A stretch of DNA of 64,000 bases from Nymphaea colorata (lineage: Eukaryota > Streptophyta > Magnoliopsida > Nymphaeales > Nymphaeaceae): positions 4,833,544 through 4,897,543 of the forward strand of contig NC_045151.1 in NCBI RefSeq assembly GCF_008831285.2, in the 5' to 3' direction. Below the pieces are notes generated by a model. It worked only from the letters and a program-made list of their open reading frames with translations. It had not been told where the DNA came from and searched no databases. Below, in pieces: positions 48,117-58,859 of this stretch. Each line of letters opens with the position of its first letter. The first letter of the stretch is position 1. The translations under genes and the position numbers were made by a program.

Positions 48117-48486
48117 ACAACAACTCGGGCCAACTCGGGCTCAACTTGAACTCGCTTGAAAAAACTCAGCTTATGTTTAATTTGTTAAAATGAGTCGAGT
48201 TTGAGCCTACAAATTTGTTATAATATACTCTAATATTATATAAGCTGAGTTTTTTTTATGTACCAAAACCAGTTCACCAAATCTCAAGGTAAAAATAAAT
48301 TTCTACAAGTTACGAGTTAAATAAGTTACATGAGTTAAACGAGTTAAAGCTTACACGAGTTAATGCCTAAACGACGAGCTCGATTTTGTGTAGTTGAGTC
48401 AAGCTCTTGAGTCAAGCTCGAGCTCAAGCCTTTTGAGCCGAGCCGAGCTAGAGATAGGGCTAAACTCGGCCAGTGTGCAGGCCTAG
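48117..48486. mobile_element. CTCGAG/AACTCG-type element, third copy
   Basis: It begins near AACTCGGGCCAACTCGGGCTC and ends GGCCAGTGTGCAGGCC. The middle is AT-rich, with GAGTTAAACGAGTTAA words like ACTCGTTTAACTCATTTAACT of the 1900-2395 copy. This copy keeps both ends best. Confidence 0.55.
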
Positions 48487-49126
48487 CTGAATCCTACTAA
48501 GTGCAGTTTTAAGTTTTTTTGGACTCACAAATGATTCCGGTCGCATTCTGTTTTTCAGATTCTCTCAATTTTATTTTTATAAATTAAACCGGATGACACT
48601 CTTGACTTCAAGTCCGACCATGCACAAATACCTAAATATATTAATAAACCAATTTCTTTATGAAACAATGGCAAGTTTATCAAACCGTAAATGGTTGGGC
48701 AGATAATCCACAGGTGTCAATATGGTAAGGGGAATTTTAGTTTTTGAAAACAGATCATTGCCTTTACAAGTGTCTCTGTTTTTGCATGGGATGTTTTGGT
48801 CATTTAAAGCTTCAAACAGGAGGTGGACATATAGACCTTTTGTCTGCCCAGTGGCTTCTACTTTTCACTCTTCAGTAGTTCTTAGTTCCTAACACAAGTA
48901 CGTGTTACGTGAGAACAGGATGTGGTGCATAGATCCGAATCGAGTCTGAACCGGTTCCACCAGGAGCGGAACGGATCCAGTGTCACATTTCACATAAATA
49001 TGCCAACCGAGGTTTGGTGTTACGTCCCCTTGACCTAACACATTTAAAAAATGACCAAAATGTCCTTGCAAATCTGGACATGTATCCTTTATTAAGTATC
49101 CAGCATCTTTTATTTTCACAGGGGTG
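48487..49126. other. Intergenic, no gene seen
   Basis: Moderate GC content around 48880-49060. No frame or repeat is supported. Confidence 0.55.
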
Positions 49127-49410
49127 CTGAAATTTTAGAATTTTAAAATTAGAATTGATGAAATGCGAATTGCATTATCAAACCAAGAATTTTGATTTTG
49201 GAATTATAGACTCATTTTCAAATCAAAATTTCAGAATTGAGGTTTTACCCTAAAAGTGAAATTAAGATTACAGAACCTCAAAATTTTTTTCATCTCTCTT
49301 TCAAACACATGTCATGACTCATGATGGTTTTAGTTCATCAATTTTAATTTCTGTTTTATCAAACACTTCATTTCATTCCAAAATCAAAATTTCAAACTAT
49401 TAAACATAAA
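49127..49410. mobile_element. Tourist-like MITE, inverted relative of 4235-4620
   Basis: Shared in inverted orientation: ATTGATGAAATG, AAGAATTTTGATT-TGGAATTATA, and CCCTAAAAGTGAAATTA against CCCTAAGAGTGAAATTA. Termini are too eroded to read a TAA duplication. Confidence 0.55.
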
Positions 49411-49479
49411 AGAAAAACTAGAACCGAAAGACACGTAACATAGCATATTAGCAGCAGGACCTAAAAAGTGTCTGCACTT

Positions 49480-49690
49480 TCAAGGCCGGTTATTCGAAGA
49501 TTTGATTATTTTAGGCACTAAAATGTAAAAATAAGGATAGCGGGGGTGCAAGGTTAATAACTCATGTATGCGCGTACGTAGTCGCATACGTGGCTCGAGA
49601 TGAAGATGCGGCTTTAGTTTTAAATGTTACCTTTGAAGTACCCAAAGGGCCGCCGATGAACTACAAATAAAGAACCGCCGGAAGGAGTGT
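49480..49690 (+). promoter_or_regulatory. Probable promoter of the ERT2-like gene
   Basis: GC content rises here. ACGT cores lie in GCGTACGTAGTC and CATACGTGGCTCG (49567-49595). No canonical TATA box was seen; AAATAAAG at 49665-49672 is the nearest AT-rich motif. Assigned by position only. Confidence 0.3.
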
Positions 49691-52600
49691 GGCCCTTTCT
49701 CTCCGGGAGACGGAGGATGGCAGCCGGCGGAGAAACGAGGAATTCGTACCCTGCTCTTCCATTGCTTGCGCTACGAGACGGGAGAAGCAGAGGACCACTG
49801 CTCGAATTCTCACGTCATCAGCCGTTTTTCTGGTCTCCGTTAGGTGAATTGCCTCGATTGCTTTGTATTTCTCTCTTCGATTTTTTACTTCATTTTTTTT
49901 GCTTGATTTGTTGTTAGCTTTTGTGTAATCTTTATTTAGTGTTTGATCCCTCGTTTTAGTCGGAAAAATCGAGTTTTATGCAACAAATCTTTCATGTTGA
50001 AGGATATTGGGGAACTCGTAGGTTTGCAGGCAAATTGAAGGTGAAATGTAACTATCGATGAGTTTTCCTTGATGGAGTCCTGGAATTCTTTGCGTTTTAT
50101 GAGGAAACCACGGATTGTTTGTCGGTGATACCTAGATTTAGGATTTTTTTTTTTTGGGTCTTTGGTGAGTGACGGCAAGAGAAGACGCTTTAACTTGTCT
50201 TTGATTATTTGCTCTTAGTTCAACTTTTTCCTGCAAGAAGAGTTGCTGAGTTTTCTTTCAAGGGTCGTCGAAGTCGTCGTTCTGAAAGCTACGCCGGGAT
50301 GAAATTATTGGTTGGTGAAAAGTTGTCCGGAAATTCAATGAAATTTTTTAAGTGAAAAAAATAATTCTTATTAGCTTTCTCTTCTTCTTAAATTTGTCAT
50401 TATTTCTTGAGAGGCACACTGCTAATTCAATGAATTTTCGTGCTTTTGGCGAAGATTTTTCTTGAATTTTTAAGTCTATTATCCAAAATTGATCAGCTTT
50501 TTTGGGAAATTTTGTCGGATCCTGCCCAAGTTTGGAAATTTTCATTTATCTTTTTTCTATTGCTTTTTCTGTGCTTAAACTATTGAAGATTCTTTTACCG
50601 AGTAAATTTCGGGGGGTATTAATCTCTTGTGATCTGACCTTGGATGTTCCTCTCGTCAGATTCTCAGCTTCCTGTTCTGGTGGCCTTTAGTAAGATACAG
50701 TTTTAAAATGCCTCGTGTCTTTTCTTCTCGACCAGAAAATGGTGTTTCTTTTTGTTTAGCGACTATGTTCTACATCCTTTTCTATGCCAGAAAGAGATGG
50801 TTATGAAAATGTTTTAAAAATAAATGAGTCAGGTTACTAAAGACAATGCTTAAAATGGAGGCCTCCTACCACATAAATCCTTTCGCATGGGATTTTTCAA
50901 AACTGCGTTGGTATCAATATTTGTGTAATTCTGTTCTTGGTGGTGAGTCTCAAAATAAAGAAAAGAAGCCGGAACATGAATGTGATCCTTGCTCAATTAT
51001 CATGTACGGAAGCTTTCAAATCCATTCGTTTGATGGAATATTTTTCTGTTCAGACGATGGAATTGCTGTATTTGTCTGCACGGGCACTGAAAGTTTTGTC
51101 GTCAAAGTTCTATCTCCCTCTCTCCTCTCTCTGCGGCTATATTGTCGTATTTCCAGCAAGTGGACGATAAATCATGAGTCGCAGTAGCGTGGTTATCGCC
51201 TGTTTGTTGGTGATTTTCTAGTTGACCAACATCCATTAGAAGAAGGAAGTGAAAACAAAAGAAAGAGAGGAAGAAAATTAGCATAGTTTGGGGAAAGAAG
51301 GGCAAGTAACTCGCGTCTGTGTCTGCACCTCTTGTTTGATTTATTTCTCTCTTTTAGTCTTTTTTATTTGTTTAATCTTCCTTTCCTGATTGTTTTTTCC
51401 GACGGTGCCGCTGATTTTAGCGGGGAAGAGAAGAGGAGGATGAAAAAGTGTTAGCTTGGCTAGATTTCACTTTCTCCGGTTGTCTTAGATTCAGTTTGGA
51501 GCAGTAAGCCATTGAATTGGTTCCTTCTGTATCTTGTGATGTATCTATTGTCTAGGGGAGATGTTTATATGCGCCCCTGGTGGGAGGCATTTCCTCTTTT
51601 TCTCTCTCTCTCTCTCTCTCTCTTTGCCTCCAGTACCGATGTGATTGGACAAAGGCATTTAGATGTTATTTCGCCTCGCAAAGCTTGCGCATTGAAATCC
51701 TTGTCCCCAGTACCGATGTAACTGGACGAAAATGCTCTTATTTCTCACTGTTAATAGGATGACATAGAGAAAATGCTTCTGCTCTGTTCGCTGTTTCCGT
51801 GGTTTGCTTCCTGCATATTGCAAGGTATTGTCGACACGTGGCTTCATTCCGTTTGAGGGGTTGTATTTTGGGGTTTCGGCTTGTCATGTGAGGTAGAAGT
51901 GCATTATTTCGGATTATTTGCTTCCATTTCAACGAGTACCTGGAATTTCTGGTTGGCGCTACCTACCTCTTTGTGGCCTGCAATGCGCTCAGACCGTCTG
52001 TTTTCACTAATATCTGGAACGAAGATCTCTTTTATTCTTGTCTTCAAAAACTGTTGTTAGGAGCGGTCTGAAGTTTATTACGATGACCCCGTTGATGATC
52101 CTTCAGCCAAAACCACCTAGGTATAGGGCCTACCGCGAAGCTCTGTGCTAAGCTAAGCCCATGCCTACTTCCCACGGAGCTTGTGATGCCTGTCTGGGAT
52201 TTCTGGTACGAAAGTTGCGTTGGTTTTTGTTTTTGTTTTATCACAATTTTGGGACCTGCTGCTATTTATTTTCTTTATTTAGATGCAGTTGCCAGTCCTG
52301 AATCTCTGTGATTTATCTCAAATTTGGTTTCAAAAAAGCAAGTTATTTTTCAACTTTTCTCTGCCTCAAGTACAAAAACATTAAAAAAGGAAATGAAATG
52401 AAGATCTTGAAGGGATCTTTCCATTTATTTCTAGAAAACAAGTTATTTGCCATCCCTTTTCTCTTTGAGAGTTTGAAGGGATCTTTCTTTTTATTTCTTT
52501 CTTTTCTTCCTGCGCTGTGTAAGGTGTACTACAAATGCTTTCTCTGATATTGTGCCACTTAGCTATGCCTTGCGTTGCATGAATAAGTATCAAATGGAGT

Positions 52601-54273
52601 GAGAAATTTTCAGAAATTAATAAACGTTCCAGATGGCTACACCAATTTTCGAGTCGTTTCTTCCGCAGTTCTGGAATTCATATTTATTTTTTTGCGTCTC
52701 TGCAGCCTTTGGGAGTTGATCGAATCCGATCTTTAGCTTTGGAAGCAAGCCGCTGCGAAGAAGCTCCATTGAAGTCTGTCTAGCTTTAGAAGGGAACTTT
52801 CGACCAACTTTGATATCTAGAAGGCCAGTTCTTCATTTCTTTCCAAACCCATCATATTCTGAAAGACTAGGAGGCGTCTTTGTTGTTCTTTTCGTAAAAC
52901 AAAAGAACAACGAAAACGGAATAGTTTCTTTCCTTGCTGGTCTGTTCTTCCTAAGTTGTTTAGGTGCTGAAGATGATGCATGTGGTAGTGCTAGCAGTTT
53001 AGGAGGAGTCATGCTTTCCTTGTGGAAGAAAAAGAAGGCTGGTGAGAAGAAAGGCCCTAGAGGCAAAATCCATAAGATTTCTCGCCTAGTCTCAGATCTG
53101 AATTCAAAGCGAGAGTCATTAGTTCAGACAGGATTTCCTACATCTGTCGCAGATCTTGTTGTGAACTCCCGTATCAACTGGATTCCCCCAATCAATGAAC
53201 GAAAAAAACCATCCAAGAAATCTTCTAATCCTTCGATCAAGGATATCCGTCCACCCTTTCTTAATCCACCTGCTATCCACATCCCAACTCCAGTGGTTGA
53301 ACTTGAACCTACCAATCACTCTCATCTTGAGTCTGGCCCTGTTCAGCCACAAATACAAAAGCAGTTGATAAACAAGAGACTGTCGCCAACTGGAGAAACT
53401 GATGAAGATCCACTGTTGTTGAAGAGGTTCAAGGTGGTATCTTTGATTTGTTTGCTGTCTGTTTTGGCGTTTGTAACAAAGAAGGTCACTTTGGGTATCA
53501 CTATATTGGCTTTCTGCTTGCTGTTGGCTGAATATCTTAAGAATAATTTCTGCCATCCGTCAAAGCTTTCTACATGTTCAGCAGGAGTTCTGAAATCAAA
53601 GAGCGAAGGAAGTTCTCACAGGGGCATCACTGCTTTTGAAGAGGTTGATGTTCATCACTACGAGACGGGATTTTGTGAAAGTGAAAGAGATGAACGAGTG
53701 ACCTTGATTCATAATGAAGAGATTCTAGCATATAACCCCCCAAGCGAGCATTGGAGCGTGAATAAGGGTAGACATTTTCAAGAAAGTGGAAGAGATGAAC
53801 CGATAGCAGTAAAACAAGATAGCATAGCCCCAGTGGAGGCCCTTGCAGGAAACCAGACTTGGAAAGTAAAGCTAAAGAGTGGCATCAAGGCAAAAGTACT
53901 GAGAAGGTTCTTCTCAAAGCCTCGTCGCAGCTCAAGAAATGGGAGTGTGGAAGAAGTAGCACCAAAGGCAGACGGGTTACCTGGTTCAGAATTTGTGCAA
54001 GAAGCAGAGATGGTGAAAGAGAAAAAACAACTCTCTTCAGAAGAAAAAGATCTGCTTTTCCCAACTGAAAATGATCTCCCATTTATTTCAGAGAAAAGTA
54101 GCATCAAGGGAAGTTTGTGTATAGTGTACAACTTAAGTTTGGAAAACATGATCTTCGTTGGTGTCATTTTGTCGAGTCTTGTGGGAGGTCGTCTTGTAGC
54201 ACTTGTGATCACTACAAGCTGGTATTTAGTGGTGAAATGTCGGCAGCAGGGAGTGCTGCTGAAACAGGAATGA
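49691..54273 (+). other. ERT2-like gene model: 5' leader exon, long leader intron, coding exon
   Basis: I propose a non-coding first exon ending at 49843 (CCGTTAG|GTGAATT), an intron of about 2.86 kb, and a second exon from 52706 (CTCTGCAG|CCTTTGGG) that carries the whole coding region. The exon 1 zone is GC-rich and contains short upstream ATGs (49687 and 49717). The intron is T-rich in the plant manner, with a (TC)n run at 51601-51623 and a short duplicated motif, CCAGTACCGATGT, at about 51630 and 51706. Transcript data would be needed to fix the splice sites. Confidence 0.4.
53011..54273 (+). CDS. ERT2-like (ethylene-regulated) protein with hydrophobic segments
   Basis: A 420-residue single-exon protein. 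I chose ATG 53011 (MLSLWKKKKAGEKK) because the family's N-terminus is a short basic Trp-Lys-Lys head. The in-frame ATG at 52810 would add 67 low-complexity residues. Residues 21-55 hold the recognisable block (HKISRLVSDL, then SLVQTGFPTSVADLVVNSR). This is the feature I recall from Arabidopsis ERT2, annotated as an ethylene-regulated nuclear protein. Hydrophobic stretches at about 141-157 and 159-176 form a likely membrane hairpin. A basic stretch, WKVKLKSGIKAKVLRRFF (284-301), follows, and a C-terminal hydrophobic segment spans about 380-408. Biochemical function is unknown. The hydrophobic segments argue for a membrane location despite the 'nuclear' family name. The frame is intact and codon use ordinary, so the gene is probably active. 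Confidence 0.75.
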   Translation: MLSLWKKKKAGEKKGPRGKIHKISRLVSDLNSKRESLVQTGFPTSVADLVVNSRINWIPPINERKKPSKKSSNPSIKDIRPPFLNPPAIHIPTPVVELEPTNHSHLESGPVQPQIQKQLINKRLSPTGETDEDPLLLKRFKVVSLICLLSVLAFVTKKVTLGITILAFCLLLAEYLKNNFCHPSKLSTCSAGVLKSKSEGSSHRGITAFEEVDVHHYETGFCESERDERVTLIHNEEILAYNPPSEHWSVNKGRHFQESGRDEPIAVKQDSIAPVEALAGNQTWKVKLKSGIKAKVLRRFFSKPRRSSRNGSVEEVAPKADGLPGSEFVQEAEMVKEKKQLSSEEKDLLFPTENDLPFISEKSSIKGSLCIVYNLSLENMIFVGVILSSLVGGRLVALVITTSWYLVVKCRQQGVLLKQE

Positions 54274-54720
54274 TAATGTAAATGATTGTTTAACAACTTC
54301 TAAATCTTGTGTCAGGTCTTCGTTTGCATTTAGGATAATAGGATTTGGTTTGTGCCGACGACCCTGCGTACCTCATCAGCAGCTATAGACTATTTTCTTG
54401 AGAAGCTGGTCTTTCCCACATTGTCAAGCCTCCACTGAAGAGCATGAGCTGTTGCTTAGTTGAACTTTATTGCAAGGCCTCCTTCGTTTCCATGGTTTCA
54501 GGAGTTGCTACTCTCAACGTATGCGTGTAACATGCAGCAATATGATGTTAAAAGGCGTTTCCTTTTCCTTTGTTGAGTTTGCTGAGACTTCTCATATTTG
54601 GATATGGTTGCTGGCAGTTTTTCTCCCGTATGTTCTGGTCTCTTCAGAAGATGGAATTGTAGCTGCGATTCTATGGTGGTAGGTTCTTCTGAGCTTAGAA
54701 TTTGTATTTTATGCTTTGAA
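54274..54720 (+). other. Probable 3' untranslated region and flank of the ERT2-like gene
   Basis: Non-coding sequence of near-average base composition follows the stop. A short open frame at 54470-54682 has no supported content. No clear polyadenylation signal was seen. Confidence 0.35.
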
Positions 54721-55020
54721 AAAGTTCATCTCTGTCTGTGATTAATCGGCGGAAGTCTGCGTAACATGTCCACATAGATATCAATGCTCAGGGCATGGTT
54801 GGTCAAGTGGGCAGTGTCCTGCTCATGGTCTTGATGACGCTTCGTCCTATTGTCTGGGGTGAGTAGTCACATGCCCTGGGAGGACATTTGTACAAGGCGT
54901 CCACTTATCCCAAGTTTAAGACACTGCATCATGGCCAAGTGAACATGGCATTGGCTTTTAATCGATCTGGAGCTGTTTGGTATTAGGAACTGTAAGTGGG
55001 TGTTATATGAATTTCTTCAA
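54721..55020. other. Intergenic, no gene seen
   Basis: Nothing recognised. Confidence 0.6.
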
Positions 55021-55170
55021 ATTTGGGGTAGATCCATAAAACACTTGAACCCAAGAGTCGATTGGTATTAAGACAGCACGTAGATGTCTTCCTTAAATGT
55101 AGGGTAGATCCATAGAACACTTGTTCTAAGTGTTTTATCAAAAATTGAAACAGATTCATGAAACACAAAA
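55021..55170. repeat. AGATCCATARAACACTTG-type short repeat
   Basis: GGTAGATCCATAAAACACTTG (near 55027) and GGTAGATCCATAGAACACTTG (near 55102) lie about 76 bp apart. A related block with GGTAGATTCATAAAACACT and GGCAGATTCATAGGACACT lies at 57785-58045. Confidence 0.6.
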
Positions 55171-55185
55171 TATATATAAATACCT

Positions 55186-55275
55186 TGGCCATCATGCATG
55201 ATATCCTGAATGTCTGCATAGTTAAGAGTGTGGCCATCATGCATGATATCCTGAATGTCTGCATAGTTAAGAGTG
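55186..55275 (+). repeat. 45-bp tandem repeat, two copies
   Basis: Copies 55186-55230 and 55231-55275 look identical (unit starts TGGCCATCATGCATG and contains TCCTGAATGTCTGC). No coding sense is supported. Confidence 0.9.
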
Positions 55276-56456
55276 TGCTTCTCAAATGTACAAGAATCCA
55301 CTAAGCAGTATAACAAAATTAACTTTTTAGCTGAGATACTAGAAAATATGACGCATCCCCCCAATGGGATTTTCAACTGCCTCGGTCCTTGTTGGAAAAT
55401 ATGATGTTTCAGCAATTTTTTTTTTGTTAAGTTTACACTGTTGAGCATAGAAATTGTATCGACGCTTTTTCTCTTCATCAGTTAGCGACCTTCTACGAGT
55501 TAAACCAAGCAGCCATCATCTACTCAATATGTATATTCGTATTTAGCTTGTCGAGCTCGTTTTATGAGTTTAAAAGCTCTCGAAAAGCAAGCCCAAAGTG
55601 TTATCGATAAATATCAAACAGCACTTTCACTTGGTGCATTAAGTAGGACTGTAGGACCGGGCCAATGAGCTTTTCGATCAGTGGCCAAAACTGTCTTATC
55701 AAGCTACAATTAATACAAGAGCTATAACTTTCCAAGCAAAGGATGAAAAAGGAGATGTTTTGATGGTCAATTGCCATTCTAGCTAATTCATTAACTCAAC
55801 TTTGGTTAAATTGTAACCCAAGTTAAAAGGATCAAACAAGCAGCTCAGAAAACTCGGTGCTACTTTGTAGTGATCTAAATTTTATTTTGTAGTTTAATAT
55901 ACTATTAAGGTTGCGTAGTTTCAACTTGTCAATTAAAATAAGAAAATTAATTGCATTATCTAGTGCTGTACAAGTGATCAGGTGTGGGTCATTCACATAC
56001 CAACATGCACAAACTTGTGTCTGCCATTTATGTATTTATATTTATTTTTTAGTTTTTTATATTTTAATTTGCCCCTCTTAAGGCTTTGCGGACAGCTTTT
56101 CGCTTTCTGAACTCCGAGTCTGCGTGCACATATTCGTGCTTTTATTGGCAAAATCAATAGTAATCGACAGGATAAGCAATGGATACGGCTTAGGAGAGTG
56201 AAGGGAATGCGAGTGAATAGAAAATTGCATTGGTGGAGTATGGAGTGACATATGTTTAAAAATAATTAAAGGGAGTGCAGAATTAAAGTGGTTGCTGAAA
56301 AATGTAAACAAACAAAACGCAATGCATAAATGAACACAAGACAAACGGGCAGATCAATTGAAAAGTCGAGTATACTTAATCTTTACCATAAAAAAATATT
56401 ATATTTGTGCAATGGAAAGATTTTATTTCGTGGAACACAAATATAAAGCAACCCAA

Positions 56457-56540
<84 letters not shown>

Positions 56541-57180
56541 ATTAAGATTGAATAAAAATTAATGGCTAATTTTCGTAAGTATTTTCATATGTCAAGTGAA
56601 TATCATGTAAAGAAGAATATAAATTTTTAAATTAAAAATGAAAATTGAATAAGTTCTTGACAAAGGTAAAAAAGTGCTCCTATGAATAGAGTCTATAGTC
56701 TTATCATTTTAGACTTTTGTCAATGTTCTACGACATCTAATGATGCCTTTGAATTGAAAGAAATAATAACATATAATTCTTTTTTCTCGTTCTGTGTTTA
56801 TACATTCAAGTTGAAACAAAAGTCCTTTTGATGATAAAAGATAAAGACTCCTTTTTTCTCGTTCTCGTTCTGTGTTTATACATTCAAGTTAAAACCTTTT
56901 CCTTTTGATGATAAAAGATAAAGACAAAGCAAAACACAAGGAAATAATGATAGTCCTTAAAAATGAGGGCCGTATATGTACTACGAAAGTAATGAGAGAA
57001 GAGGAAAAACTACAGACTTTGGTAATTTGAGATCTCAATTACAAGCGAAGCGATCATCGACAGGTTTCTCCCTTTTGAACGAAGCACCGAGTGAAAGACT
57101 TTCCGAATGAATGTTCTGGAAGGCCAGCTATTCCTTTACCAGAAGCGCACTGTTAAATGTAGGCGAAATATGGGGAAAAG

Positions 57181-57242
<62 letters not shown>

Positions 57243-57784
57243 CCTCGCAGAAATCCTCCAACCTATTTTTATCTAATGCAATGGATCAGGCGGTGACAAT
57301 TAGACAAAGACTGGATGCCCGGAGGATTCCACCTCCTATATATGTGTTGTGCTTGGGAGACTGATACTCATGGACTTTTACAGCAGTAGTTTAAGCAACT
57401 TTCCACAAAAAACAATCATGAACTGCCTCATAGAAACAAAGAAAAACAGGAGATCAAGGATTTTGATCAAAATCGTAAATGCCCATCACTAAGGAAGACA
57501 TTAATGTCCAACATCCTTCTTGTGAAAGCAAGTTGTTCACCAATGGTGAAGCAAGTGAAGGCCCTTAGCCTTCACCAAACCCCCTTTTGTTTTCACCTAG
57601 CAAAACAAAGAATGGACGATAATCGAAACCTTCACCCTAATTTTTCAGTCTTTGACCCCTCATGAGTTTTGAATTGTAAGTAGTTAGGCTGCCACAAAAC
57701 CTTCAACAAACCCATAGTTTTCTTATTTGCCATGCAACTAGAAGAGTCATCTTTTGTGGGGGTTTTTGTTTTTTAAAGGTAGTT
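55276..57784. other. Intergenic with microsatellites and a 70-bp duplication
   Basis: (TA)25 at 56461-56510 runs into (GA)n at 56511-56535. (TA)27 lies at 57185-57239. A duplicated block, TTTTTTCTCGTTCTGTGT..GATGATAAAAGATAAAGAC, spans about 56778-56850 and 56851-56925. No gene is supported. Confidence 0.75.
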
Positions 57785-58045
57785 TGGCATTGAAATGAAG
57801 TGTTGTACAATATACCTCAAGAATGAGGTAGATTCATAAAACACTATAACTTATGCTGAGGCAGATTCATAGGACACTGTTAAAGTGTCTCAGCTGCTGT
57901 AAAATGATCCCCTTTTTTTTGTTGTTTGAAAGTAAGGACACTCATAAAGTGTCACATGAATATACCCCAAAGATTATGACAGATTCATAGAACATTTTGG
58001 GGCATATTCATGGGACGCTCATAGAATGTCCCTATTGCCAAATGA
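57785..58045. repeat. ATTCATAGAACAC-type dispersed repeat
   Basis: It contains at least four imperfect copies of AGATTCATARRACAC/TTCATGGGACGCT alternating with CTCATAAAGTGTC and CATAGAATGTCCC. It is probably a decayed miniature element related to 55021-55170. Confidence 0.5.
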
Positions 58046-58153
58046 CCCTTTATATATGCACTTTTGTATGATCTAACTAGTTATTTATTTGTTTTTTTTA
58101 TCATATATATATATATATATATGATAATTAATTGCTGAGTAAGCCCCAATATC

Positions 58154-58339
58154 CTATATAACAATATAACAAAGTAACGTGGTGATGTCGTTTGAGGAGA
58201 GAGCAGCTTCCGTGTTGTCTTCGTCTTCCTTCAGCCTAACGCCAGCTAGCTTCTTTAATTTGGTCGTCTTGAGTGAGCGTGCAGCTTTCCCAGCGGCCTT
58301 TTTTCCACGAAGCGCGTTACATGCAGCGTGTATGAACAA
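58154..58339 (-). CDS. Small basic frame of unknown nature
   Basis: A 61-residue minus-strand frame has the Lys/Arg-rich segment RGKKAAGKAARSLKTTKLKK followed by an acidic LKEDEDNTEAA. GC content is above the surroundings. It may be an exon end or a gene relic. I do not recognise it. Confidence 0.2.
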   Translation of the reverse strand: MFIHAACNALRGKKAAGKAARSLKTTKLKKLAGVRLKEDEDNTEAALSSNDITTLLCYIVI

Positions 58340-58850
58340 TCGTGCATGTGCAGTATAATGACCAAAACATCCCTGGTCAGTAAAAAGGGAACCCTCTCTG
58401 CAAGCACAAAAAAGGTCGCGAAAAAGCTAAAAGTTCAAAAGAATTTTTTATTTTTTTTGAAAATTCTAAAAATGCCCCACCTTCCCCTTTCCCCTTTTTT
58501 TTGTGCCTATCTGTTGTGTGCACCACCATAGTGCACGCAGCTCACTTTCTCTTTTCCATCTTCTACCTCTTTCATCCTTTATTTTCCCCTACTTTTATAA
58601 TGTTTTTCTTTGCTTGGCTTATTGGATTATCAAGTTGTATCGGATGCATATTTAAATCATACATGTCTTGGAGGACTCCAGCACTCCTACATGCCAGGTT
58701 GACCTTCTCCTTTAATCAATGTCTTTCTTTTTTTTTTCGGCATTCTCCCTCTCCATCAACTCATTATCTCTTTCGTTTTGCTGACACCAGTGTACGGTAA
58801 TAGAGTGTCTGGTCTGACCTGAACAAGTTAAAAAGAAATATGATCTCAAG
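58340..58850. other. Intergenic, no gene seen
   Basis: Pyrimidine-rich, with no supported frame. If the Copia element to the right ever had a 5' LTR here, it is not recognisable. Confidence 0.5.
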
Positions 58851-58859
58851 TTTAATAAA

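Noticed and set aside
53119-54296. Minus-strand frames of 145 and 172 residues
   Set aside because: Shadows of the ERT2-like coding exon.
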